Source: Romanomermis culicivorax (Eukaryota > Nematoda > Enoplea > Mermithida > Mermithidae). Taken from it: a stretch of 64,000 nt of DNA. Each line of letters starts with the position of its first letter. The first letter of the stretch is position 1. The position numbers and the translations under genes are program-made. The notes below the pieces were generated by a model, which saw only the letters and a program-made list of their open reading frames with translations, was not told the DNA's origin and ran no database searches. Location: positions 496,001 through 560,000 of the forward strand of contig CAWUHX010000091.1 in assembly GCA_963922205.1 (NCBI GenBank), given 5' to 3'. Shown piece by piece: positions 1 through 10,800 of this stretch.

Positions 1-1400
1 AAAAAATTTTCGAGGTCTTTCCACAGATTTGGAAAAAAATTTGGGGTTTTCACATTGAAAAGATGCATTTTGGTGCATTTTAGGAGGTCGGATTCTCAAA
101 ATTTTCCGGCGCCTCGCGCCCGTTATAATTTCAATAACATTATTATTTATTACCAAGCACAGGCGCGGCTTTTAGCATATCTAGTTTTTATCATCTTAAA
201 CGTATTATTTCATGTTTAATTGGCAATCTTGAATATTAATCTTTATATTTAATAAAGATCTGCATTTTTTCCTCCATAGATTTTTTGGAAAAGATCAACA
301 TGTCAACTTTCTAAACTTTTTGAAGCGTTTGTTCCTTTCTTAACGTAAATTGAATTCAAAAGCCTCATGGAAGTATTTTTGGAAAATTTCAACGCTTCTG
401 ACTCATAGCTTTTCGACCAAATTTATCAAAGATTACGAATAAATTAATGGTTTTAAAATTTTCGAATGATAAATTCCTAGAAATTACGATTTACGAATAC
501 AAAATTTAAATCTAATTTTTAAGATTATGTGATCAAAATGATTATCAGAATGCTTTAAAAGGCTCAAAAACATTTAAACGCTTTATTTAAGTGTTTTTGA
601 GCTTTTTAACAGCATTTTAAGCGAAAAACGAAGATTTTAAGACGAAAAAAAATTTCCACATGTGGAAAATAAATTTGACCTCTTTCCATATTTGTGGAAA
701 AAAGTTAGTGGAAATAAAACAGTGCATCCCTCCGTTTTTTTCCCGCTCGGCCTTCTCTCCAAATAAGGAAAAGGGTCAAACATTTTTTCTCCATTCTCCG
801 GAACTCGTTTTTTTTTGCCTAAAAATGCTCATAGACGCTTTATTTAAGTGTTTTTGAGCTTTTTAAAGCATTCTGATAGTCAGTTATTTGAACATTGTAT
901 CAAAAATTAGATTTTAAGTTTGTGTTCATAAATCGTAATTTCTAGAAATTTATCATTCGAAAAATTTTAAAACCAGTAATTTGTCCCTAACTTTTTCATA
1001 AATTTGGCCGAAAAACTATGAGTCATAAGCGTAGAAATTTTCCAAAAGTACTTCCATGAAGCTTTTGAATTCAATTCACGTTAAGAAGGGAACAACGCTT
1101 AACAAAGTTTAGAAAGTTGACGTGTTGATCTCTCTCAAAAAATCTATGAAGGAAAAAATGCGAATCTTCATTAAATATAAACTATTAAAGATTAAATGGT
1201 AAGTGCAGGTAGACATGCTAAAAGTCGCGCCTGAGCTTGGTAATAAAGAATAATTATTATTAAAATTATAACCGGCGCCAAGCGCCGGAAAACTTTGAAA
1301 TTCGGACCTCTTAAAATGCACCAAAATGCATCTTTTCAATATGAAAACCCCAAATTTTTCTTCCACATTTGTGGAAAGACCTCAAAAAATTTTTCCACAT
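1..1400. repeat. Large inverted repeat (arms about 1-565 and 848-1400)
   Basis: The two halves are reverse complements over roughly 550 bp each, with a spacer near 566-847. The left arm is cut by the window edge. Each arm carries the GC hairpin (106-122 and 1272-1288) and the conserved block beside it that contains ATGCACCAAAATGCATC or its complement. The spacer and outer ends carry TTTCCACAT/ATGTGGAAA words. More copies of the arm lie at about 3190-3720, 4910-5290 and 49300-49800. I see no credible coding region; the short frames here are AT-rich chance frames. Confidence 0.75.
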
Positions 1401-1464
1401 TCCAGATTTTTTTCCCCATGATAGTGAAAATGTAAAAAAAGCAGTGCATACAGCTTGAGCAGGC

Positions 1465-2255
1465 CAGTGTTTTTTTTGTGCCAAAACAAGGTTTTTATCA
1501 CAGAAACATTTTGAATAGCACGACAATTTTTGAGCGTTTGTGCCAATTGGCATAAATTTTTTGACTGGTCTAAGGCTGAATTTTCTTGACTCATTTTGGG
1601 CTGAAAACACACAATCTTCGCGGCGCTCGCGCCGAGTCGATAAGTATTAATTACTTTTATTTGTCTAGAACGTGAGCGAATTATGTTCTAATAGTATATT
1701 TGTATGATAGCAACAGACTCTGAGATTGTCAATGGCTGAGGAATGAATAGAAATTGTTAACTTCCTCTGTTCATTCAGTGGTGGGTGATTGGGAACCGAA
1801 ATTTTTATTTTTGGTGTTTGATTCGAAGAGAAAAATTGACATTGTTTAACACAATTTTTCAAAGCAATTAAAGGCATCTTTGAAATAATATTTACATCAG
1901 TTTTAGGATGAAATTCGTAGCCCAAAAATCGAAGAAAAATTTTAATTGTCTGACAAATTCTTTAAAAATATCTGAATTCTCGCAGCATTCGATTTCTTTT
2001 CGAATTATGAACCGTTTTCTCGATCAGCTTTTCTTATCTCACTGACGTGGTTAGATAAAATAGAGTATTCACGATTTAGATGCAAATTAGTGCGATGAAA
2101 GTATCTTTAGCTATGTTTTTATCAAACTTTTGGCATAAAACTTTTTAAATTTTTTCGGTGCGTTTTTTGGGTGAAAATTTTTTTTGTGCCGTTGGCACAA
2201 CTTTTTTGGCTCTTTGTGCCAATTAGCACAAATGCCCGTGCACAAAAAAACACTG
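1465..2255. mobile_element. hAT-like non-autonomous element, TGTGCCA word
   Basis: It starts CAGTGTTTTTTTTGTGCC and ends with its imperfect complement, GTGCACAAAAAAACACTG. Subterminal copies of the word TGTGCCA or TGGCACA occur near both ends (around 1540, 2190 and 2215), including the near-palindrome TGTGCCAATTGGCATA. A small hairpin, CGGCGC-TC-GCGCCG, sits at 1621-1634. The flanking 8-mers do not match, so the boundaries rest on the termini alone. No transposase is visible. Confidence 0.5.
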
Positions 2256-2261
2256 CAACAG

Positions 2262-2515
2262 CAGACATGCACGGCATCAATTTTCCAGGGGGAGGGGGTT
2301 TCTTGAACTTTTTATCCAAGGGGGTTGGGGGACAGGCGAGCAAAAAAAACAATGAAAAACGTTCTGCAAGCCTGTTTTTCATACAAATTATGCACAAAAA
2401 TCTTCAAAAAAGCAGTCTTGGAAAAAGTTCAGGGGGGTGTTTGACAATTTTTTCGGTACAGTGAGGGGTGAGCAGGTCTCAGGTAAGCGGCTTTACCCCT
2501 ATGTGCATGTATGTG
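2262..2515 (+). repeat. G-rich MITE with ACATGCAC ends, copy A
   Basis: About 250 bp beginning ACATGCACGG and ending CCTATGTGCATGT. It shares long stretches with 19155-19362, including the segment containing CCTGTTTTTCATACAAA and the segment containing TCTTGGAAAAAGTTCA. A partial reverse copy lies at 20748-20850. It is noncoding, with G and C runs. The target duplication is unclear for this copy. Confidence 0.55.
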
Positions 2516-2518
2516 CAG

Positions 2519-4095
2519 CAGGCTTTTTTTGCACACAGCTAAATTTCGTACTGTGCAACCAAATTTTTTCTGTCAAGTTGCACAGTGCAACTTGAAGTCT
2601 GACCGCCCTTTTGATAAGTTTAAAGGGTTTCCTGTTCGGAGATGCATTTTTATCCGTTATAAAATGGAAAATGATGTATGAATTTCAATTTATTTATAAT
2701 TTTTCTAATTATTCTAGTGCGTGGTTAGAAAATGTCATTCTAGCTAATGCATATAGCTTTTAATTGTCAACATATGATGGATTGTTTGATCTTTTGTTGT
2801 TTTTTTACGAACTTGTCGAAAAGCAAAATTTTTCTCAGTTATTTTCCCAAAATCTTTTAGCGGTCTTTAAAAACATTCTAAGTCTAAGTACAAATTCTTG
2901 CTGATTGAAGGATCCACATTTTTGGTCACTTGCCTAGTTTCTGAATTATATTTTGCCTGACTGAAAAATTAAACTTTGTGTCCAGGAAATAAAAGTCGAA
3001 AGAATAGATTCATTTACAGTCAGTGTTTTTTTGCACGAGCTGTTTTGCACGGTGCAAAAAATACCAAAAAAGTTTTGCGCGCAAAAAAAATTTTTTGTAC
3101 TACAAATAAATATACTACTTCTTTCCAAGAATTTTTTTCCACAAACAAAGTGGTCAAATTTTTTCCACATGTGGAAATTTTTTTGGAAAAAAAATCCTCA
3201 AAATCAGATTTGAATTTTGTGTTCATAAGTCGTAATTCCTAGAAATTTTATCATTTGAAAAATTTTAAAACCAATAATTTGTTCGTAACCTTTTATAAAT
3301 TTGACCGAAAAACTATGAGTCAGAAGCGTAAAAAATTTTTCAAAAATACTTTCATGAAGCTTTTGAATTCAATTTACGTTAAGAAAGAAGCAAACGCTTC
3401 GAAAAATTTAGAAAGTTGACGTGTTGATCATTCTCAAAAAATGTATGAAGGAAAAAATGCGGGTATTCATTAATTATAAGTATATAATATTGAAGATCGC
3501 CAATTAAACATGAAATAATACGTTTAAGACGATGAAAACTATTTAAAATTAGTGATAAGTGAAGGTAGACTTGCTAAAAGCCGCGCCTGAGCTTGGTAAT
3601 AAAAAATAATTATTATTTAAGTCATAACCGGCGCTAAGCGCCGGAAAATTTTGAGATTTGGACCTACTAAAATGCACCAAAATGCATCTTTTCTATATGA
3701 AAACCCCAAATTTATTTTCCACATTTGATAAATACTTCTGCACGGTGCAAAAAATCTGAAAAAAAATTTTGCACGAGCGGAAAAAGTTTTGGTGCAAAAA
3801 AACACTGTTTACAGTGTTCTAGAATATCAAAATCCAAAAAAAGTTTTCGGCGCAATAAGTTGCTCATACCATTACCAACCATTTCATTTTTCTCCGAAAC
3901 TCAGAAAAATGGGTTTTAAAAGCCTAGAACCGAGATGAATCGAATAAAATACAAGAAAACTAGCTTTTAATGGCCTTTTCCGATAAATTTAAGCGAATTT
4001 ATTGATTTTAGAGTGATTAACCAAAAAATTTATTTGTGCAACCAAAATTTTGTCCCAAGTTGCACATTGCAACTTGGCCTGTGCAAAAAAACCTG
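2519..4095. mobile_element. hAT-like element, GTTGCAC word, split by a younger insertion
   Basis: It begins CAGGCTTTTTTTGCAC and ends GTGCAAAAAAACCTG. Both ends carry the subterminal palindrome AGTTGCACAGTGCAACTT or a one-base variant (near 2575 and 4060). The element at 3021-3807 is nested inside it. The same terminus is found at the right end of 57794-62890, so these two belong to one subfamily. No clean 8-bp target duplication was found. Confidence 0.55.
3021..3807. mobile_element. hAT-like non-autonomous element with perfect 8-bp target duplication
   Basis: Termini CAGTGTTTTTTTGCAC and GTGCAAAAAAACACTG are perfect inverted repeats. They are flanked by TTTACAGT at 3013-3020 and again at 3808-3815, which is the 8-bp duplication typical of hAT insertions. 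The interior holds a copy of the dispersed hairpin repeat (hairpin 3628-3644) and repeated TTGCAC/GTGCAA words close to both ends. No transposase frame is visible, so it must be mobilised in trans if at all. Confidence 0.85.
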
Positions 4096-6795
4096 CGACA
4101 GCATCAAACTGGAAATACGAAAAACATTTTGAGCTCTTCCGCTAAATAGCGCAAAATTTTTTGGGGATTCGAGATCGGGGAGATGCATTTTGATCTGTTT
4201 TAAATGTTCTTGCGGGCATTCTTTTTTTCCGCGGGATCCTTCCGCCCACTGTTTTTCTGACTTTTTCCTCAAATAGGGAAAAGTCAAATTTTTAAACATT
4301 GTGGAACAAATTTTCCAGCAAACTATCCAAGAGAAAAATGACTTTGAATTACACGAGAAATAACCCGTTAAGGCTTTTGCTTCGACAAATGAGAGGCCGA
4401 AAAACATAGAAATTTTTTCCGATAGCGATATGCCGGAAAATTTTTTGGGTATTGACATTTTGCGGCACACTTCGATTCAGGTGATAGCTGAATAGTTCGT
4501 ATTGCGGAACAGATAGCTCTAAATATACTACACATCGCAAAAAAGACAAAAGTAGATTTAGAACCAGTATTTTCCCACCAGAAAATCAAATTTCGTGTGA
4601 TTGAGTTTAGTAACCTGATTCACGCCAAAATAGAAAATCTGCTCTGAAAAGTTTTGTCATTGTGGTATTTGGGAATTTTTGGCTACATTAAACTATGATA
4701 CCGAAATGAAAATACGCGGGTGATATTCAAACATATGCAAGATTCACTATCGTACGCTAAAATCAGTTCTTTCTTTGCTGCGATAAATGTAATGAACCGA
4801 AATATTTTTGATTTAGCTATTAGTGTAACCACGGTATGATTTCAATTTCTCCGCTGATGAGTTTACGTATGTAGACACTAGAAAATCAATTTTTCAAACA
4901 TTTATATATCAAAAATTAGATTCGAAATTTTTGTTCAAAATTCGTAATTTCTAAAAATCTGTCATTTGAAAAAATTTAAAACCAGTGATTTATTCGTTTC
5001 TCTTTGACAAACTTGGCCGAAAAGCTATGAGTATCAAATATCAAGATGAAATATTGAAGATTAGCATTTAGTGCATGAGGTAATACGTTTAAGATGATGA
5101 ATTAAGGGTAAATTAATTGTAAATCAGATTAAATGGTAAGCGAAGGTATTCATACCAAAAGCCGCATTTGAGCTGAGTCATAAATTATAATGCTTATTGA
5201 AGTTATAACCGGCGTGAAAATTTTGAGATTTGGACCTTCTAAAGTGCACCGAAATACATCTTTTCTGTGTCCAACCAGCAAAATTTTCTCCCTAAATGGA
5301 GGAAGAGGCCAAATTTTTTTCTTTTTTTCCATATTTTCCCCCAAAGATCACAATTTGGAGAAAAACAGTGCTTTTGTCCTTTGGCGAAAGAGGTCAATTT
5401 TTTTCACCGTTTTCGCCATGTCGTCTTTTAGCTTAAAGTGTCACCATATGCTTTATTTATGCATTTTTGAACTTTTCATTACATATTCATGCCTCTGCAG
5501 CCAGTAATTTAACAAAAATGAAAAAACCAAAAGGGTTGACTCTTGGGTCAGATTTTGATAATAATATGTCAAGATTAATAGTAACAAAAAAGTAACAGAA
5601 TGCCAATGCGAGGAAAACCTAACTTGCATAGAAATTCGACTGCTGACATATCTGTACTTGGCCAAAACAAAAAATCATAGATTGTATTTGCATTATCCTT
5701 CATTTCAGCGCGAAGCGCCGGGAAAATTTTCGGATCTCTATACTCTTGGAAGATGAATCTTTTTAACACTTATTTCATGATTTGAAATTTGATTTTTCCG
5801 GCCTGATGATGTCCAGGCGTTAATAATAAGGGGATGTTTTCAATCTGATAACCATCTTTTGCAGTCAATTTAATCATTTTTCATAGTCGGATAAAATGCA
5901 AGAAATCATATTGAAACCATGCGACTAAAATGGAATAATCAGACAAGCAACCAAAATTTGGATTTTTCAACCAGCAAGAACATCTTTCACTGTACCAAAC
6001 TGATGATGTTTCAACCATTTGCGGAATGCAAAAAAAATTATGTTCATAAAATTTTGCGAACAAAATTGTGAAAAAAATCGAAAGAATCGTGATTTTCGTT
6101 TGTTCGTTCGCTTAGCTAGGTTACAGCAAACAATAATCAAAATAATCATTACTGGCCCGAAGCGCCAGAAAATTTTGAGATTTGGACCCTCTAAAATCCA
6201 CTAGAATGCATCTTTCCGACTTGAAAATACACAAATTTTTTTCGGTATTTGACGAAAGAGCCCAAATTTTTTTGTATCTTCGGATCTTTTTCACCCTGAA
6301 CAGCAATTTGGTGAAAAAAGTTATTGTTAATTGTAGAATCGAAATTTTCAGTTGCTTGCCTGATTATTGAATTTTAGTTGCATGTTTTTAATATGACTTT
6401 GTTGGATTATGGGAAATGATTGAACTGGCTTAAAAATCCGACATTTTATCTCGGAATTAAAAGTAAGATTCATTTTCTAGCGTTCTATACAATCACAAAA
6501 AATCTTTGGCTAAACTTGTTTCGAATCGTCTATTTTCATGCATTATAACTATCATTCGGAAAACATTTTTTCGATGTTTTTTTATGATTATCTGGCGGTG
6601 TAGAACTCCAAAATCTTATCGGTAATTGTCGACGAGTCTTTCCCCCAGCATTCAGGTCTCGACAGCTACCCCCTCAGCTGACTGGAGGTTGACGAAAAAT
6701 ACCCATTTTTTGGGAGCGAAAATCGCTTAATGAGCGAAAACGACATCGAACGCTTTTGTGTAAATTGTGGAATAGAATATCAGCTGACCCTATGG
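4096..6795. other. Gene-free stretch with hairpin-repeat fragments
   Basis: A degenerate copy of the hairpin repeat runs from about 4910 to 5290, and short hairpin-bearing fragments lie at 5706-5725 and 6152-6168. The rest is AT-rich with no domain, splice-consistent exon or other repeat that I recognise. The open frames here do not resemble proteins. Confidence 0.5.
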
Positions 6796-6803
6796 TCTTG
6801 GTT

Positions 6804-7211
6804 CATACATGTAACGGGGCCCCGAGGTCTGGGGAGAGGCGGTTCCAGCGACTTTTTTGGGGCCGAGGGTCTCTGATTACCCAAAATTTTAGGGGAGGTG
6901 TATCTGATAGGAAAAAATTCAATATTTTCATCGAAAAAGTCCGAAAAACAGTTCAAAAAATAGCAATTTTTGTCTAAAAAACGGTAAAATAAGTATTCAT
7001 GGCGCGGAACGCCGAGAAAATTTACCTTTTTTACCATTTTTGTTCAAAAATTGACATTTTTCAGTATTTTACCGATTAAAAGTATGGACGTCATATGACT
7101 ATCGGCTAGCCATAGGATTGGAAAGTCCTGGGGAGTCGCCCAATGGCTAGCCATATGGCCGACTATTTCTAGGGGGGTTCCTAGAGCTTTTTTCCCCTAA
7201 TTACATGTATG
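6804..7211. mobile_element. hAT-like MITE with CATACATGTAA ends, copy 1
   Basis: A 408-bp unit with inverted ends CATACATGTAA/TTACATGTATG, flanked by TCTTGGTT (6796-6803) and TTTTGGTT (7212-7219), a 7 of 8 match. The same unit occurs in reverse at 16509-16941. The interior includes two GGCTAGCCAT motifs and a weakened GC hairpin at 7001-7013. It is noncoding. Confidence 0.8.
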
Positions 7212-7606
7212 TTTTGGTTAAGTCCTTGCGTAATTCATCATCAGATTTCGAATTACTACCAGAATTGAACTTATTCGTGACTGGTTCTAGGTCTGTATAG
7301 TATATATCCGGTCCCAGGTTTACCCTTTACCTTTCGGTCTTTCTGGTTTTTAGATTGTTCTACTACAAATCGAGCTGTAAGGGTTACTACTTATACTTAC
7401 TAATGTTATCAATAACTAATTGCTTTTAATAGCTCAATAACTAATAAGTAAGCATAATAGTAATCAAGCGGCTGCTGTTTTAAAGTTCTGTGGAAGCATT
7501 CATTTTTTAGTTTTCACTATAATATGCCATATTTCGATGTTGCGGTAGTTTTCAAGTTGAATGCTCCTGTTTCCAGATTTTGCGAAAACGTTCAACTTGC
7601 ACAATT
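7212..7606 (+). other. 5' flank of the SLMAP gene
   Basis: AT-rich sequence just upstream of the start codon. A pyrimidine-rich CCTGTTTCCAG at 7566-7576 could be a 3' splice site, in which case the ATG-bearing exon would begin near 7577 and a non-coding first exon would lie further upstream. I see no convincing TATA box or initiator. Confidence 0.3.
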
Positions 7607-7828
7607 ATGGAAGTCGATTTGGCTGGGAACAGCGGCAATTGCGCTTACGCTGTTTTCACGCCTTGTCAGCAAAGCCACCCATTTGAGGACAGGCGCATTC
7701 CATTTGCCGAAGAACAAATAAAAATTGGTCGAGCGGTAGCGAAGCTAAAACCGGGCAGCAATAACGCCATTTTCGATTGCAAAGTTCTATCCAGAAATCA
7801 CGCAGTTATGTGGTTCGAAAATGGTCGA
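7607..7828 (+). CDS. SLMAP: SLMAP exon 1 (residues 1-74)
   Basis: Starts at ATG 7607 and ends ENGR before GTAAGT. It encodes the N-terminal half of the FHA domain: KIGRAVA at residues 39-45 and LSRNHAVMW at 61-69, which hold the conserved Arg, Ser and His of the phosphopeptide pocket. The intron after it is phase 0 and 8505 bp long. Confidence 0.93.
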
Positions 7829-10800
7829 GTAAGTATTTCCAGTCCTTATTCATAGAAATAATTTTACACTCGTGAAACTGGTAGAAATATCTGGAACAGC
7901 GATAGAATTGAAATCTATTTTTGAATGACGTTATTTCTGCTGTAGCTATTTTTGGCTGAATCAAAGCTACCCGTTTTTCTCAACTTTCTGTCATTTTCTC
8001 TTATTCCAATATAATTCAATCATTCGATTGTGTATCGCTATACCGAACGTATTGGTATCCCATGTGTATCGCAGGGTTTATAGTGACCGGGAAAATGCCG
8101 GGACTTTCTTCAAAAATCCAAAATTTAATGAACATTTTATCTTATTTTCACAATAATTTTATTGCTTCTGTGAACTTTTTATATGAGTTACCTGATCACT
8201 GTTTCGTTTTCGTTAATTTTATTTTGTGACTTCAAGCGACCTTGTGTTTGGTTTTCAATAGTCATTTATTACTGTTGAAATTTTCAGAAATCTGGAAATT
8301 CAAAAAGCTTCCCGCTTTTAACGTGCTTTCATAATTTTTTTTCACTCTATCTCAACTTTCTACTAGGAACGATAAACCAATTTTTTCACTTGCAACCCTA
8401 GCGGCTAGGTTACATATAGATAAAAATCAGAAAAAAGATTCAAGATATTTCTAGGCATTTTTTATTCTAATGAGGTTTGGCCGGAATCAGGTTTTCTTGG
8501 TCAATCCCGGTTGGGATCGGAATTGATATCAAAATTTAATATAAAACAGAAGACTATTTTCGCTCCGGTTTAAAATCTAATTATATTTATTTGTTTAAAT
8601 TTGGCCCTAGCCAGGCAGTTAGAGTCCACTGTTATTAGTCAGTTAGCATTTAATTAATTTAGTGCATGGCACCGTACAACGGTTTTTTGGTGTCATTGTA
8701 CAACGTACAGAGAGATTTGTCGGTATTTCATGGTCAGAAAACGCTTTTCCAAAAATCTGAAAACACCGAAAAATTTATTTTTATGAATTCTTTAGATTAC
8801 TTCATTCACTGTTTTTTTCCGGCAAATTATACTTTTTGCGTAAAAAATATTGGAACAAAGAAAATGAACTTTAGTTCATTTCAAAAATTTAGAATCTGGG
8901 TTTCTTGAATTTTTTTATAACTGATCTTTTCAACATAAAGTCTACTCTGAATTGAAATCGAGCGCATTCTGGGAGTAATTTTCAATAATTCAAACTTTCA
9001 ACTTGAAGTTTTGTAACATAATGAAAGTGTGATCATGTTTTTTGAATTTTTGTGATGAATATATGTTTTTGGACAATAAATCTGGATTTATTCTTCTTGA
9101 ATCGGGATATTGATTTCCAGTATTTGAGAAAGTCTATAGTCTTTCCTGGAAATTTTCCTGGCACTACATTCCTGATCGATAAGAGACAACATAACCTGCA
9201 TTTTTCAAGACATTTTCTTTTATGCTGTGAAGGATGTAAACTCAAGTACTATGTGCAAGAAGTTTTGTGCAAAAATAATGCAAAATCATGATTTTTTTAG
9301 TGAACAAAGAAATCTTCTCACTAAATTTTGTGGCCGATCTTTGTACATGTACAAAGAGGCGTGTACAAAGAACATTGTTAAACATTTATGTTTAACTTTT
9401 TGAAGAGTAATTAAGATTGCAAATTTTCTGCTGATCTTATTCTTATTCTTCCCTCTTGATGAATATTATAAATTAAGGCGGTCATAGGCAAATTGGAATA
9501 GGTAAATTTTTCCAACTTTATCATTTAGTCAACATCAAAACATACTGTACAAGTTTGCTTTTGGATATTTCCGATGTACAGGCTCCAATGGCTTGATTTT
9601 GAAACATGTTCATTCAGTCAGTCAAACTTTGCATCGCGTTCATTCAACTGAAATTTTAAAATTTATTCGGATGTTTTCGATACAGAATGTCATTTTATAC
9701 GTATTTTCAACTTGAATTTTGCAAAATTTCTGACGATTCGGGCAGGGTTTTTTCCGCACAGTGCGGACTTTTTTTGGGCTGTGCGGAAAAATTTTTGGGC
9801 ATTTTCCGCACAGAACGGAAATTTCTTTGGGCGTTTCTACTGCTGGCATTGATGAAAAGGTGCATTTTGGTGGTCAAAATCTCAAAATTTTCCGGCGCTC
9901 CGCGCCGGCAATGAAAATAATTTATAATATTAACCACAATTAAGCTGAAGCACAGCGAAAAAGAAATTTAGTTTGATTTCTCGGTTGTCCTTGATTGTTT
10001 CCATCAATCTTATATGTCTCTGCTAGAGTGAGTAAAACTCGTCACTTTGTAGTGTGAATTAGAATTTTCATATGAATTTGCTAATTTTTCCCACATTTAT
10101 CCACACATTTATTTAATACCATCATTTTTATAGGAAAAATCTAAACCGAAAGTATTACAAATTATCTCTAGAACACATTTTTCAACATTTCAGTAGCTCT
10201 TTTGTTCAAAAATTCTCTGGTGTGACGCATAAGAGGTTAAGTGTGCATGGTTTTCATGATTCGAAGTTTCTCATCCCATTCATCAATTAGTAATCTTCAG
10301 TATTATAGTCTTTTTTTCTTGAAATGCTTCTAACTAATGAAGGTGGAAAGCAAGTAGTATTTCAGATTTTCACGATTTTCTGAAAAACAATATATCATAT
10401 AGGACTGGAAATTTGTGAGCATACTGACCTAACCTTTAAAATTTTTCGAGTGAGAAATTTTAAAGCAAGAGCTCTATGTTAAAGATTTATACGATAGTAC
10501 CGATTCGTGTTACTTTTTCACTTGGGAAGCATTTTGTAAAAAACGGACTATAGGTTCGGATTTTGTTGAAAATTGAGATTTAATATTGATCTTCATGAAT
10601 TCTTCCTCTCAATTGAAGTTTTCTGAACTTTGTGAACACAAATTTTGTCATTGGCAAACTACACGATTTTTGACTGAAAATGCAAACCTTTTATTTTAGA
10701 GATAAAGGTTGAAAAGGCTCATTCTCCAGCATTCTAGAATATCAAAATGTAGAAATTGAATCAATTGAAATCTATAAATCTTCAGCTCTAATCACAGAAA

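Noticed and set aside
660-857. 65-codon frame in the spacer of the large inverted repeat
   Set aside because: Composed of repeat sequence; no protein-like features.
7580-7606. Upstream start for SLMAP at 7580
   Set aside because: The codon there is TTG; the first ATG in frame is 7607.
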